NCBI GenBank assembly: GCA_041481485.1
Contig: JBGPBY010000270.1
Span: 1-9,642 of the forward strand
Source: JBGPBY01 sp041481485
GTDB lineage: Bacteria; Acidobacteriota; Terriglobia; 20CM-2-55-15
Direction of reading: 5' to 3'
Length of the DNA stretch: 9,642 bases
Part shown: one piece after another, positions 1 to 6,470 of the stretch
How positions within the stretch are numbered: position 1 is the stretch's first letter
How the letters are laid out: every line of letters starts with the position of its first letter
Translations under genes and position numbers: made by a program
Notes under the pieces: generated by a model
What the model saw: only the letters and a program-made list of their open reading frames with translations
The model's database searches: none
Told to the model about the DNA's origin: nothing

Positions 1-70
1 CACGCAAGAGGCCGTGAACACTACCGCTTGTGCTCACTCCTTCTCATCGTCTGTTACAATGTCCAATGAA

Positions 71-112
71 CTGTCACGCAGGAGGTCGCGAGTTCGAGTC
101 TCGTCGACCCCG
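71..112 (+). pseudogene. 3' half of tRNA-Asp (GTC), probable attachment-site scar
   Basis: The segment reads as the distal half of a tRNA: anticodon loop CTGTCAC (71-77, anticodon GTC), 3' anticodon strand GCAGG (78-82), variable loop AGGTC (83-87), T arm GCGAG-TTCGAGT-CTCGT (88-104), 3' acceptor strand CGACCCC (105-111) and discriminator G112, the identity base of tRNA-Asp. No CCA is encoded. The 5' half is missing: bases 1-70 contain no GGGGTCG acceptor strand, no D arm and no CCTGC to pair with GCAGG. The break falls exactly at the start of the anticodon loop, a common crossover point for tyrosine integrases. In such events the displaced original 3' end, with its own terminator, marks the far end of the inserted element. 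I therefore infer that the element lies to the left and that an intact tRNA-Asp gene lies beyond it. Confidence 0.8.
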
Positions 113-133
113 CTTAAATGAATGTAAGAAGTT

Positions 134-165
134 AGCCCGGGAGTGACACCCGGGCTTTCTTATTT
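134..165 (+). terminator. Intrinsic terminator after the tRNA-Asp fragment
   Basis: A perfect 8-bp stem AGCCCGGG (134-141) / CCCGGGCT (149-156) encloses a 7-base loop and runs into a T-rich tail (156-165). It begins 22 bases after the tRNA discriminator base. This is the normal layout for a tRNA transcript terminator, so the 3' half probably kept its original downstream DNA. Confidence 0.85.
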
Positions 166-192
166 GTGGGCTTGGGTGCCACTGCTTGCCAT

Positions 193-402
193 ATGGGACT
201 GATTCATACAATTCAGGAAGAAGCCTCGGATTCAACAAAGAACCTCCGCGACTTGCTTCGCCGGTGCCGCATTCTCGCTTCGAGAATTTCCCATTCTGAA
301 TTTGAATCATGGGTCGATGCCGAACTTAACGGTTATCAAGGCAGCGCCAGTCTCCCTGCATATCGGAGAGTTAGCGCGAATGCTTATGGGCCGGATCGCT
401 AA
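193..402 (+). pseudogene. Truncated AbiTii-type abortive-infection protein (N-terminal stump)
   Basis: The 69-residue reading frame begins MGLIHTIQEEA and continues through a DLLRRCRILASRI helix and an EFESWVDAELNGY stretch to LPAYRRV. This order (I-x-x-I-Q-x-x-A, LLR-x-x-x-x-LA, EF-x-x-W-x-x-x-ELNGY, LP-x-YR) is what I recall for the start of AbiTii domains in phage-defence abortive-infection proteins. Those domains are usually much longer and continue past the YR motif. Here the frame stops soon after it, and no other plus-strand frame downstream resumes the domain before the antisense gene that ends at 470. I read it as a broken copy. The ATG at 193 is preferred over an upstream in-frame start at 166, because similarity begins there and 166 lies against the terminator tail. 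There is no clear ribosome binding site, so it may not be expressed. Confidence 0.65.
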
Positions 403-469
403 ATATTAGCCCGTTAATCGCGGGTTGCGGCGACGACCAGAACAGGGCACTTTTCCCTTTCGCTATGAC

Positions 470-1483
470 CTATTCTCCAGCCCCGATGTCATTCAGCAAT
501 CGCATTCCCGTAAGGGTGACGCCGTCCCTGTATTCCCTCAACTCGATTGCTCTGCTGTCCTCGCCCTGAACATTCACGACGATGCCCGTTCTTCCGCCAC
601 CGAGGTTCACCGCGTTAAGCAGGTTTTCTTTCTGGACCCCGTCATAGTCGCTAAGAGGTTCGATTGCCAGGAAACGAATGGCTGGTGCAGGCGTGATCCA
701 GGCCCCGAGCCTAACGATCGAATCAAAGCCTCGTGGCCCTTCCGATCTCCAATCCGCCCAAACATGGTAACGAATACTCCCATCGGCAATCGTGAAACGC
801 TGCACTTCTAACGTCGGCGAGATGTTTCCCAGCTTTATCCTCAAATCCGGCGGTACAGCCTCGGTCCTCATTCGCTCGATCATCAGTCCGGCTACTTTCT
901 CCTGGATGTCGAAAGGGACCGGGTCGCGGTCCAGCTTGACAACGATCGCGTTCGGATCGAATTTCGGCTTTGGAGAGCCTGAAGGAGGCTCGACATGCCG
1001 CTTCATCACATAGTAGTTGCTTGTGAACAACAGATCGTCAATCTTCGTCGTCGCTAGTGCCCCTATGAATGAGTCATTTCCAACTTGCTCATCACTCTCG
1101 AAGCCAACGAGAGACGTCAGTGTGACAGTCGTGATCCTCTCATCGCCCAATAACAAGTCGTAACGATCGCCGATGGAAAAGTGTTCCGCCCCGGTTCCCT
1201 GCTGGAACCGTGCAACATACTGAGTTGAAAGTCCAACAGGAGAAAAGAATGCATCGGCGATAGGGTACGCGATTTTCACCGCGTTCTTGGGAACCGTCCC
1301 CTTGAACTTCACCTTATTGAAATAAACAATGATTCGGTTGCCGTCATATCGCCCGGCGAGCCAGAATCGCTCTGATGTAGTCTGCCCAAGTGTTGGAGCG
1401 TCGTGCGGCACGACCAGTCCTAGCAGCAACGCGACAGCGATCACCAGCACACGCCCCCGTCCGGCTTTCGCAACTTCCATCAT
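470..1483 (-). CDS. Secreted protein of unknown function
   Basis: A 337-residue protein with a Sec-type signal sequence: a basic start (KAGRGR), a hydrophobic core VLVIAVALLLGLVV (residues 12-25) and probable cleavage near residues 28-34. The mature part is rich in beta-strand-like segments and has no Cys and no membrane helix. It contains two VV-x-V/KL-like blocks around 180-185 and 301-305 and a proline/lysine linker near 165-177. I do not recognise a family. The start is fixed by AGGAG (1489-1493), five bases before ATG 1483; a second ATG follows directly at 1480 with an eight-base spacer. In-frame coding upstream to 1612 is Cys- and Tyr-rich, unlike the rest, and lies before the ribosome binding site, so it is left out. 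The gene stands alone, with its 3' end facing the AbiTii stump. An exported or periplasmic role is inferred only from the signal peptide. Confidence 0.8.
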   Translation of the reverse strand: MMEVAKAGRGRVLVIAVALLLGLVVPHDAPTLGQTTSERFWLAGRYDGNRIIVYFNKVKFKGTVPKNAVKIAYPIADAFFSPVGLSTQYVARFQQGTGAEHFSIGDRYDLLLGDERITTVTLTSLVGFESDEQVGNDSFIGALATTKIDDLLFTSNYYVMKRHVEPPSGSPKPKFDPNAIVVKLDRDPVPFDIQEKVAGLMIERMRTEAVPPDLRIKLGNISPTLEVQRFTIADGSIRYHVWADWRSEGPRGFDSIVRLGAWITPAPAIRFLAIEPLSDYDGVQKENLLNAVNLGGGRTGIVVNVQGEDSRAIELREYRDGVTLTGMRLLNDIGAGE

Positions 1484-1488
1484 GAGTA

Positions 1489-1493
1489 CTCCT
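1489..1493 (-). promoter_or_regulatory. Ribosome binding site deciding the start of the secreted protein
   Basis: On the minus strand AGGAG precedes two consecutive ATG codons (1483 and 1480) by 5 and 8 bases. This is the strongest Shine-Dalgarno in the window and moves the start 43 codons inside the longest open frame. Confidence 0.75.
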
Positions 1494-1985
1494 GAAGATT
1501 GGCAACAATGCTGGCGCAAATTGTATGTCTCTTGCGAGTTCAACGCGCGATATTGAGAGCAAAGAAGTGGATTGTAGCCTGCTGCTTTACAATAACAGTG
1601 ATGTAGATTCAACCGAGCTATTTCTCACCATACGGGAAAGTGTTTGCAAAGAACATGACGGGAGAATTTCGAAAACAACCTCGAGATGTCGTCTGGTGTT
1701 TACCGGTCCAGCGAATCACTTGGACGTAACCGGCATACCGTAGATGTGACCGATGAGTCGGGATGAACGGGCTTATGTTTCCTCATCGAGTGCCGATGGG
1801 GAATGGAGCTCCGGGCCAATCGGCTGAATCATGAGATATCGTGGGAGTGGGGCAAGGGAAGGTTTTCGTCAACGCCGCGTTGCTGCCGAAATATCTACTT
1901 CGATGCCCCTTCTAATGATCCAGCAACACAAAACCGACCACCAACAGCCGGGTCTTCCCGCTCGACATTGCTTCAGAAGCTAGCC
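1494..1985. other. Non-coding stretch, nothing firm identified
   Basis: About 490 bases without a convincing gene. Short open frames occur on both strands but lack ribosome binding sites and protein-like composition. The part nearest 1494 should hold the promoter of the secreted-protein gene. TACAAT-like hexamers occur there on the minus strand (for example the complement of 1570-1575), but none has a properly spaced -35. A small dyad GTCCA/TGGAC lies near 1708-1727. The stretch seems more AT-rich than the 5000-5800 region by eye. Confidence 0.5.
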
Positions 1986-2108
1986 ATGCAAATCTACGAT
2001 TACCATGTTCAATTTAGCTTAGGAAAGATTCTAAAGGTGTGCGGCGGCCTCTTGATTGTGCTGATGATCATTGCATACGTAATAAGTGAATATCGCAATT
2101 CGAAATGA
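1986..2108 (+). CDS. Possible small single-pass membrane peptide
   Basis: A 40-residue frame beginning MQIYDYHVQFSLGKILK, followed by a hydrophobic run GGLLIVLMIIAYVI (residues 20-33) and a polar tail SEYRNSK. The layout is a short N-terminal segment, one membrane helix and a short charged tail. AGAAG about six bases before the ATG is a weak ribosome binding site. The open frame extends upstream to 1803, but that part looks like random translation. No family is recognised. Single hydrophobic runs occur by chance in short frames, so this is a candidate only. Confidence 0.3.
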   Translation: MQIYDYHVQFSLGKILKVCGGLLIVLMIIAYVISEYRNSK

Positions 2109-2179
2109 GACAACTGCCGGGTGGCCATCCTCTCACCCACTCCGCGAATCGCTCCCACAAGCAGACGTCGCAAGGAAAA

Positions 2180-2389
2180 TCAGGCTGAGTGCGGCTTCTC
2201 TGGTCCCAACTTCCGATGCCAGGTAGTCCGGTGTGAATCCCTGCAGAACCGCTGATTCTGAGTTTGCGCACCAAACGGTTCATCACACCAAGCATTCTTC
2301 CGAATCTCGATCGTGCGGGCCGTGTCTAACGATGTAGGGGCGGTCAGGGTGAAGGTTCCGCCCGGGGTCACGAGGGTGATTGTCGTCAT
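2180..2389 (-). CDS. Doubtful small ORF, protein-like N-terminus
   Basis: A 69-residue frame beginning MTTITLVTPGGTFTLTAP, preceded by AAAGGCAGG ending five bases before the ATG. The first 33 residues alternate polar and hydrophobic residues as a beta hairpin would (ITLV, TFTLT, RTIEIRK). After about residue 34 the composition turns irregular, with many Cys, Arg, His, Gln and Trp, and looks like out-of-frame translation. This would fit a frameshift or truncation, but I could not find a convincing continuation in the other minus-strand frames. It lies 79 bases downstream of the small zinc-finger-like gene on the same strand and could be cotranscribed with it. No family is recognised. Confidence 0.3.
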   Translation of the reverse strand: MTTITLVTPGGTFTLTAPTSLDTARTIEIRKNAWCDEPFGAQTQNQRFCRDSHRTTWHRKLGPEKPHSA

Positions 2390-2468
2390 GAGCCTGCCTT
2401 TCGATGGATTCAACGCGGCGGCGCCGGACTCGTGAGGGCTCGAAAGCTTTTTCAGTCTCCCCTCCAAG

Positions 2469-2654
2469 CTATGACTCTGGATTCCCGAGTTGTGCGGAAT
2501 CCACGGTCCAGCTTTTGATGAACCCGATAAGTAATCGCCTGCATTCATCGCAGTCTTCTACGTGTTGAGTTTCAAAATCGGTCATGCCGTTCGGATTTGT
2601 ACTGTTGGCGATCTCGGAAAGGCGGAGGTGGTTAATGTGGAATTGATTGCTCAC
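2469..2654 (-). CDS. Small HxxxCxxC protein (anti-sigma/zinc-finger-like)
   Basis: A 61-residue protein with a GTG start (2654-2652). An N-terminal segment with HINHLRLSEIAN is followed by TQHVEDCDECRRLL at about residues 29-42, giving the H-x3-C-x2-C signature of zinc-binding anti-sigma domains, then an amphipathic helix GFIKSW. Anti-sigma ZAS domains are longer and usually lead to a membrane helix. This protein ends soon after the motif and no sigma-factor gene is nearby, so an anti-sigma role is only a possibility; a free-standing zinc-binding or redox-sensing peptide fits as well. An internal ATG (Met24, 2585) directly before the motif is an alternative start. There is no clear ribosome binding site. 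A TAAAAT hexamer 13 bases before the GTG (complement of 2668-2673) could be a -10 element. Confidence 0.6.
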   Translation of the reverse strand: MSNQFHINHLRLSEIANSTNPNGMTDFETQHVEDCDECRRLLIGFIKSWTVDSAQLGNPES

Positions 2655-2831
2655 GGGCCGGGATCTTATTTTAGGCCGCCGGATTTGTATGTTAGGTATC
2701 GAACATCAACCTGTTGTATCGAGTGCTATAGTCCCGCCAACCGAGCCTTTGCCGCCCACGGCCTGTGCGGGGAGCAGATCTAGTCCGACCGCGGCTTTCC
2801 AGGGTTTTCCTGTTTTCAGGGTTGTGGGGTG

Positions 2832-2858
2832 ACACTGGGCACCGGCGCCAACCAGTGT
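2832..2858 (-). terminator. Hairpin after the M56 protease gene, weak terminator candidate
   Basis: A 7-bp perfect inverted repeat ACACTGG (2832-2838) / CCAGTGT (2852-2858) with a GC-rich 13-base loop starts 22 bases past the stop codon of the M56 gene. The minus-strand side has no T tract (CACCCC follows), so it may stabilise or process the 3' end rather than terminate on its own. Confidence 0.35.
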
Positions 2859-2880
2859 GAAAGGTATTCTTTGCGGCAGC

Positions 2881-5865
2881 TCACGGGATCAGGGTCACTT
2901 CCCGGATGTCCTTCGAATTCGGAACGACGGTCACCGCAACGCCGCGATCCAGATACTGCTTCAAAAACTCCGGATTTTGATACGCGCCCGGTCGGATATT
3001 TCCCCATGCAAGGAGAGTGTATCGACCCGGCGGAATCGCACCCATGACGAAGTGGCCATCCGCATCCGTGCGTGCGCTCTTGTAAAGTTCGGAATTCTGG
3101 CGTCGCCCTTCTGGGGGAATCAGAACGACGGTTATGCCCGAGGCGACTGGTTTTCGATCGGGACCGATGACATTTCCGTCAATGCGTCCGCCATCCGTCT
3201 TCACGAGCACTTCGAGAGGCATCGACGTTTGGGTGCCAATAACGATTCCAGAGTCATACACACTGATGCCGCCCTGTCGGATGTCCGCAAGATACGCATT
3301 CGGGGGCAACGGCGTCGCAGGAACTGGAGTGGAGACGGGAGCGACCGCCTGACCTCGGGCTCCGGCGGTAACGGAAGCGACCGCAGCAGCGGCCGCTCCC
3401 AACAATGCAGTAAACCGATATCGCGCCGGCGGGAGAGCGGGATAAGTAAACGAACCGTCCTGGTCGATGCGAATCGGATATCGCCGGATCTGATTCACGA
3501 TGTTTATGAGCTGTCCGTCAGGAGCGCTGGCCAGCGCATCGTCAACGACCAGATAGAAAAGCAAACTGGGCGCGGATGGATTACCGTCGACGGTAACGCT
3601 CCCCTTCACATCAATTCCCGGAAACACATTGATGTTCGCGTTGTCGATTCGGGAGTCTTTCACGACCACGGTCGATCGGCCTATGGCCCATGCTGCAATG
3701 GCACGCTCCGGAGGAAACGAAGGTCCCCACCCATACGCGACCGGCATGCGGGCAAACAAGTCGTAGGTTCCCGGCGGGATCTCGGGAATTTGAAACGTGC
3801 CATCCGGATTCGCTGCCACCGATGCGATGCGCGATAAATCCCGGACAGGATCCGGCGTTTGCTGGGCGATAGTCACTGTCGTGGCGGCCGATCGATTGGC
3901 ACCGGTTGGAGCAGACGCGGGCGGCAGTCCAGACGTCACCTTTCCGGAGACCGTAACCAGAGTTGCCGTCGACATCGACATATTGGTGCCTGTTCGGTCC
4001 TCACCCGGTCTTATGAGAATCGCCTGTGCGCGCGTCTGATCCGTCACGCCCGGATAGAAAGTTTTCACTGGCACGCCCGAATTTGTGCGACGCCCGCCAG
4101 TTGGCGGAGCAAGGGCAATTGCCGCAACGACGTATTCCCCCGGAGACAAGCCAAACGCGCGATATTCGCCGCGATCGTCCGTGTTTTTGGAGTCCTGCAG
4201 TTGCAGCGCCGCATGCCCATCGGTATACCCCCACTGCAGAATCTGAACCTGGATATCCGAAGCGGGCTTCCCATTCGAATCCGTGATCCGGCCGCTGATA
4301 TTGCCGCCAGGAGTCATGGATATGCGGACATCCGATGTCTTTCCGGAAACTACCGCAACTGAATTTGTCGCAACAGACGGATAGTTGCCATTTCCCCCTT
4401 TGCCAAAATATCCCTTCAATTGAGCGCTGACGTTGGCAACTCCCACCGGAACATTCGCAACTGAAAAATGGCCGCTCCCATCGGTTACCGCAGTAAAGGG
4501 CATGGGCTCCGACAAAGTGGGAATAACGGTCACGGTTCCGTTCTGCACCGCTCGATTCAATTCCCCGAGAATCAAATCGCGGTTCAGATTCAGTAGTGCG
4601 TCCACGTCTTGAAAACTACTCACGGGCGGGCGGCCATAGCCCTTGCCGAATAAGGTGATCTGGACGTCGGGAATCGGGTCGCTTGTTCCTTCACGCGTCA
4701 CCATCCCCTGAACGATTCCAATGCCCGAATCCGGCAACCCTTGTGGTTCTGGCGGCACCGGCTGTGCCGTTACAATTGCCGCAATGGACTGCACCGCTCC
4801 GGCCATCGATACGGATGGCTGCGGCGCTGCCGGAAGAACGGCCGCAGCCCGGAGTGTTGGCGGCATCATGGTCGAAGCGTTGAGCATGGATGACTGCCAC
4901 ACGCCGGCAAGAATCCACACCAGGACGAAGGCCAACGCCGCGGCAGCCGGCTGCCAATCGCGATTTCCGGATTCCCTTCCGAGAATTCTCCGAACACGCC
5001 CACTCAGATCGTTACCGGTTGCGGCAAGGGCCAGCGCCGGCACAACCGCACGATGCCGCTCCAGTTCGACCAGTGCCTGGGCGTACAGCAAGCGATCGCC
5101 GCAGACCCGCACGGCGAGGTCGTCGCAACAATTTTCGCGTTCCCTGCGAATGCGCGCCGACAACCACCACACCGCCGGATGGTAGAAGAGAATCGATTCC
5201 ACCCCGCTCTGCAGCATGTTGACGAGAAAATCATGACGCCGGACGTGCGCCAGCTCGTGGGCCAGCACCGCGAGCAATTGATCTTCATTCAATCCGGTTA
5301 TGACGGTCACCGGGAGGAGCACGATGGGCCGGAGCCAGCCGACCACAACAGGGGTGTCAATGTATTCGCTCAGCAATAACGCGACGCGTTTTCCCCGCGC
5401 CAGTTGTTCGCGAACCTGTTCAAACATCTTCACAACTGGAGCCGGTACCGACGCAACGGCGGAACGCTTCAGACGCTGAGACAGTTTCCATGATGCCATC
5501 AGGCGAATCGCGCAGATGGCAACACCGCCGCACCAGACGAGAACAATCCACTGCGCCCACGCCGCCGTTTCCAATGAACGAAGCGATCTCGACCCGGAAG
5601 GTTCGAACGATTCTCCAATGAATCGAATCGCGCGCAGGGCAATCTGGCCCGTCTCCGCATAGAACAGGAAGGTCACGATCGGAGCCGCCAGCATAAGAAA
5701 GAGTGCAACGACCGAAACAACGTACCGAGTCTCCGCAGACTTTCGCGAGAGCAGGCGCAGCGAAATGGATACCGCTATGGCCAACACCGCGCCCTGCCAG
5801 AAGAAGTGAAGGAGTGAACCGGCCATGCGCTGGATTACCGCAGGATTCATCCATTGTTCGATCAT
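2881..5865 (-). CDS. BlaR1-like M56 membrane metalloprotease with tandem carboxypeptidase-regulatory-like ectodomain
   Basis: A 994-residue membrane protein. The N-terminal third is an M56 (BlaR1/MecR1) protease: membrane helices near 17-39, 48-70, 102-124 and 308-328; zinc motif HELAH at 203-207; and RERENCCDD (242-249), whose Glu244 is the likely third zinc ligand. In this family, signal reception activates the protease, which leads to cleavage of the BlaI partner. Residues about 330-994 lie outside the membrane. Instead of the penicillin-binding domain of BlaR1 they carry about five carboxypeptidase-regulatory or Ig-like repeats (near 384-520, 522-585, 636-740, 752-825 and 892-985). These have recurring G-x-[IV]-x-G-x-V/I-T starts and DGxF...[IV]PPGxY ends. 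Low-complexity Ala/Pro linkers lie at 338-375 and 824-853. The start ATG shares its A with the BlaI stop (TGATG), and AAGGAAG (5868-5874) is the ribosome binding site; GTG at 5868 is an alternative. The signal sensed is unknown; a wall, glycan or protein ligand is inferred only from the fold. Confidence 0.92.
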   Translation of the reverse strand: MIEQWMNPAVIQRMAGSLLHFFWQGAVLAIAVSISLRLLSRKSAETRYVVSVVALFLMLAAPIVTFLFYAETGQIALRAIRFIGESFEPSGSRSLRSLETAAWAQWIVLVWCGGVAICAIRLMASWKLSQRLKRSAVASVPAPVVKMFEQVREQLARGKRVALLLSEYIDTPVVVGWLRPIVLLPVTVITGLNEDQLLAVLAHELAHVRRHDFLVNMLQSGVESILFYHPAVWWLSARIRRERENCCDDLAVRVCGDRLLYAQALVELERHRAVVPALALAATGNDLSGRVRRILGRESGNRDWQPAAAALAFVLVWILAGVWQSSMLNASTMMPPTLRAAAVLPAAPQPSVSMAGAVQSIAAIVTAQPVPPEPQGLPDSGIGIVQGMVTREGTSDPIPDVQITLFGKGYGRPPVSSFQDVDALLNLNRDLILGELNRAVQNGTVTVIPTLSEPMPFTAVTDGSGHFSVANVPVGVANVSAQLKGYFGKGGNGNYPSVATNSVAVVSGKTSDVRISMTPGGNISGRITDSNGKPASDIQVQILQWGYTDGHAALQLQDSKNTDDRGEYRAFGLSPGEYVVAAIALAPPTGGRRTNSGVPVKTFYPGVTDQTRAQAILIRPGEDRTGTNMSMSTATLVTVSGKVTSGLPPASAPTGANRSAATTVTIAQQTPDPVRDLSRIASVAANPDGTFQIPEIPPGTYDLFARMPVAYGWGPSFPPERAIAAWAIGRSTVVVKDSRIDNANINVFPGIDVKGSVTVDGNPSAPSLLFYLVVDDALASAPDGQLINIVNQIRRYPIRIDQDGSFTYPALPPARYRFTALLGAAAAAVASVTAGARGQAVAPVSTPVPATPLPPNAYLADIRQGGISVYDSGIVIGTQTSMPLEVLVKTDGGRIDGNVIGPDRKPVASGITVVLIPPEGRRQNSELYKSARTDADGHFVMGAIPPGRYTLLAWGNIRPGAYQNPEFLKQYLDRGVAVTVVPNSKDIREVTLIP

Positions 5866-6257
5866 CACTTCCTTCCCTTCTCGTAGTCGTCGATCAGCTG
5901 ACGCAGTTCCGACAACTCTTCCTTTGACGCCTTCCGTGCTCCCAGTGCGCCGACAACCAGCTTGTGCAACGATCCGCCAAATGCGCGCTGCATCAGCGAT
6001 GATGCCAGCTGCTGCCGCACACGATCCCGGCGGATCACCGGACGGTACACATGAGTCCGATCCTTTTCGGATCGCGTCACCAGCCCTTTTTCCGACATGA
6101 TCTGAATCAGCTTCAGCGTGGTTGTATATTGAGAGGGTTTTGACGGAGACAGTTCGTCGTGTACCTCACGAACCGTCGCGGCACCCCGCTCCCAAAGAAT
6201 GTTCAGAATCTCGAGTTCGCGTTCCGTCGGTATCGGCAAGTCATTCCGGTGCTTCAT
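5865..6257 (-). CDS. BlaI/MecI-family transcriptional repressor
   Basis: A 130-residue protein, about the usual length. The N-terminal winged helix spans residues 7-75: TERELEILNILWERG, then VREVHDEL and YTTTLKLIQIMSEKGLV as recognition elements, with the wing at TRSEKDRTHVYRPV. The C-terminal dimerisation helices carry AFGGS at 92-96, matching the F-GGS region at which staphylococcal BlaI is cut. Such repressors bind as dimers to promoter dyads and are inactivated by proteolysis when the M56 partner is triggered. The start at 6257 is chosen because family similarity begins at MKHRNDLPIPTERE and a promoter with operator ends just upstream; the longer open frame to 6458 runs back through that promoter. 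There is no Shine-Dalgarno, and the leader would be only about nine bases. The stop overlaps the M56 ATG, indicating translational coupling. Confidence 0.93.
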   Translation of the reverse strand: MKHRNDLPIPTERELEILNILWERGAATVREVHDELSPSKPSQYTTTLKLIQIMSEKGLVTRSEKDRTHVYRPVIRRDRVRQQLASSLMQRAFGGSLHKLVVGALGARKASKEELSELRQLIDDYEKGRK

Positions 6258-6272
6258 AGATTGATGCAAAGG

Positions 6273-6301
6273 ATTTACTACGAACCGCCTCGTAGCGTCA
6301 A
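6273..6301 (-). promoter_or_regulatory. BlaI promoter with embedded operator dyad
   Basis: On the minus strand TTGACG (6301-6296) forms a good -35. The -10 is GTAAAT (6278-6273, 17-base spacer) or TAGTAA (6280-6275, 15-base spacer). A perfect dyad CTACGA-N6-TCGTAG (6278-6295) fills the space between the two boxes. A repressor dimer bound there would exclude RNA polymerase, as expected for BlaI autoregulation. The half-site resembles the TAC/GTA-type half-sites of BlaI/MecI operators. The start of transcription would fall near 6266, leaving a leader of about nine bases. Confidence 0.65.
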
Positions 6302-6394
6302 TCACAAAACTACATGGTTTACCGCTTCCCAAATACGGTTCGAATAAATTCGCCTGCCGGAATCCGAAGTGCCATACTGCAGAAATGGCGGCCA

Positions 6395-6443
6395 ACCGGG
6401 AATCCCTTCCCGGTCTATGATCGTGCCCCCCCGCCGTCATAGA
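6395..6443 (-). terminator. Two overlapping hairpins downstream of the metallo-beta-lactamase-fold gene
   Basis: ACCGGGAA (6395-6402) / TTCCCGGT (6407-6414) is a perfect 8-bp stem with a 4-base loop. TCTATGA (6414-6420) / TCATAGA (6437-6443) is a perfect 7-bp repeat with a 16-base loop containing seven C on the plus strand (6426-6432). The stems share one base. They lie 28-76 bases past the stop of the hydrolase gene, upstream of the BlaI promoter. No T tract follows on the minus strand, so factor-independent termination is uncertain; 3'-end protection is the other reading. Confidence 0.4.
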
Positions 6444-6470
6444 AGGCCGCCGCCACAATTTTCAACGGCT

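Noticed and set aside
1..112. A complete tRNA-Asp gene interrupted by a group I intron in the anticodon loop
   Set aside because: No 5' tRNA half is seen in bases 1-70, and the base before the 3' half is A, whereas group I introns end in G. An intron extending beyond the left edge cannot be fully excluded but fits worse than an attachment scar.
71..112. 3' end of tmRNA
   Set aside because: The fragment carries a tRNA-Asp anticodon loop with GTC and a matching 3' anticodon strand, which tmRNA lacks.
74..310. Minus-strand reading frame over the tRNA fragment and terminator
   Set aside because: It is antisense to a tRNA and ends in RRDSNSR, a common false translation of tRNA T arms.
1484..1612. 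Longer N-terminus for the secreted protein
   Set aside because: The extra 43 residues are Cys/Tyr-rich, would bury the signal peptide and precede the AGGAG site.
2857..3837. Long plus-strand frame of 326 codons opposite the M56 gene
   Set aside because: It is Arg/Ser/His-rich shadow coding opposite the strongly supported protease gene, with no family features.
2881..5865. True BlaR1/MecR1 beta-lactam sensor
   Set aside because: The outer region has no SxxK...KTG penicillin-binding arrangement; it consists of repeated beta-sandwich-like domains.
6258..6458. Longer N-terminus for the BlaI-family repressor
   Set aside because: The extension crosses the promoter-operator and does not resemble the family, whose similarity starts at the chosen Met.
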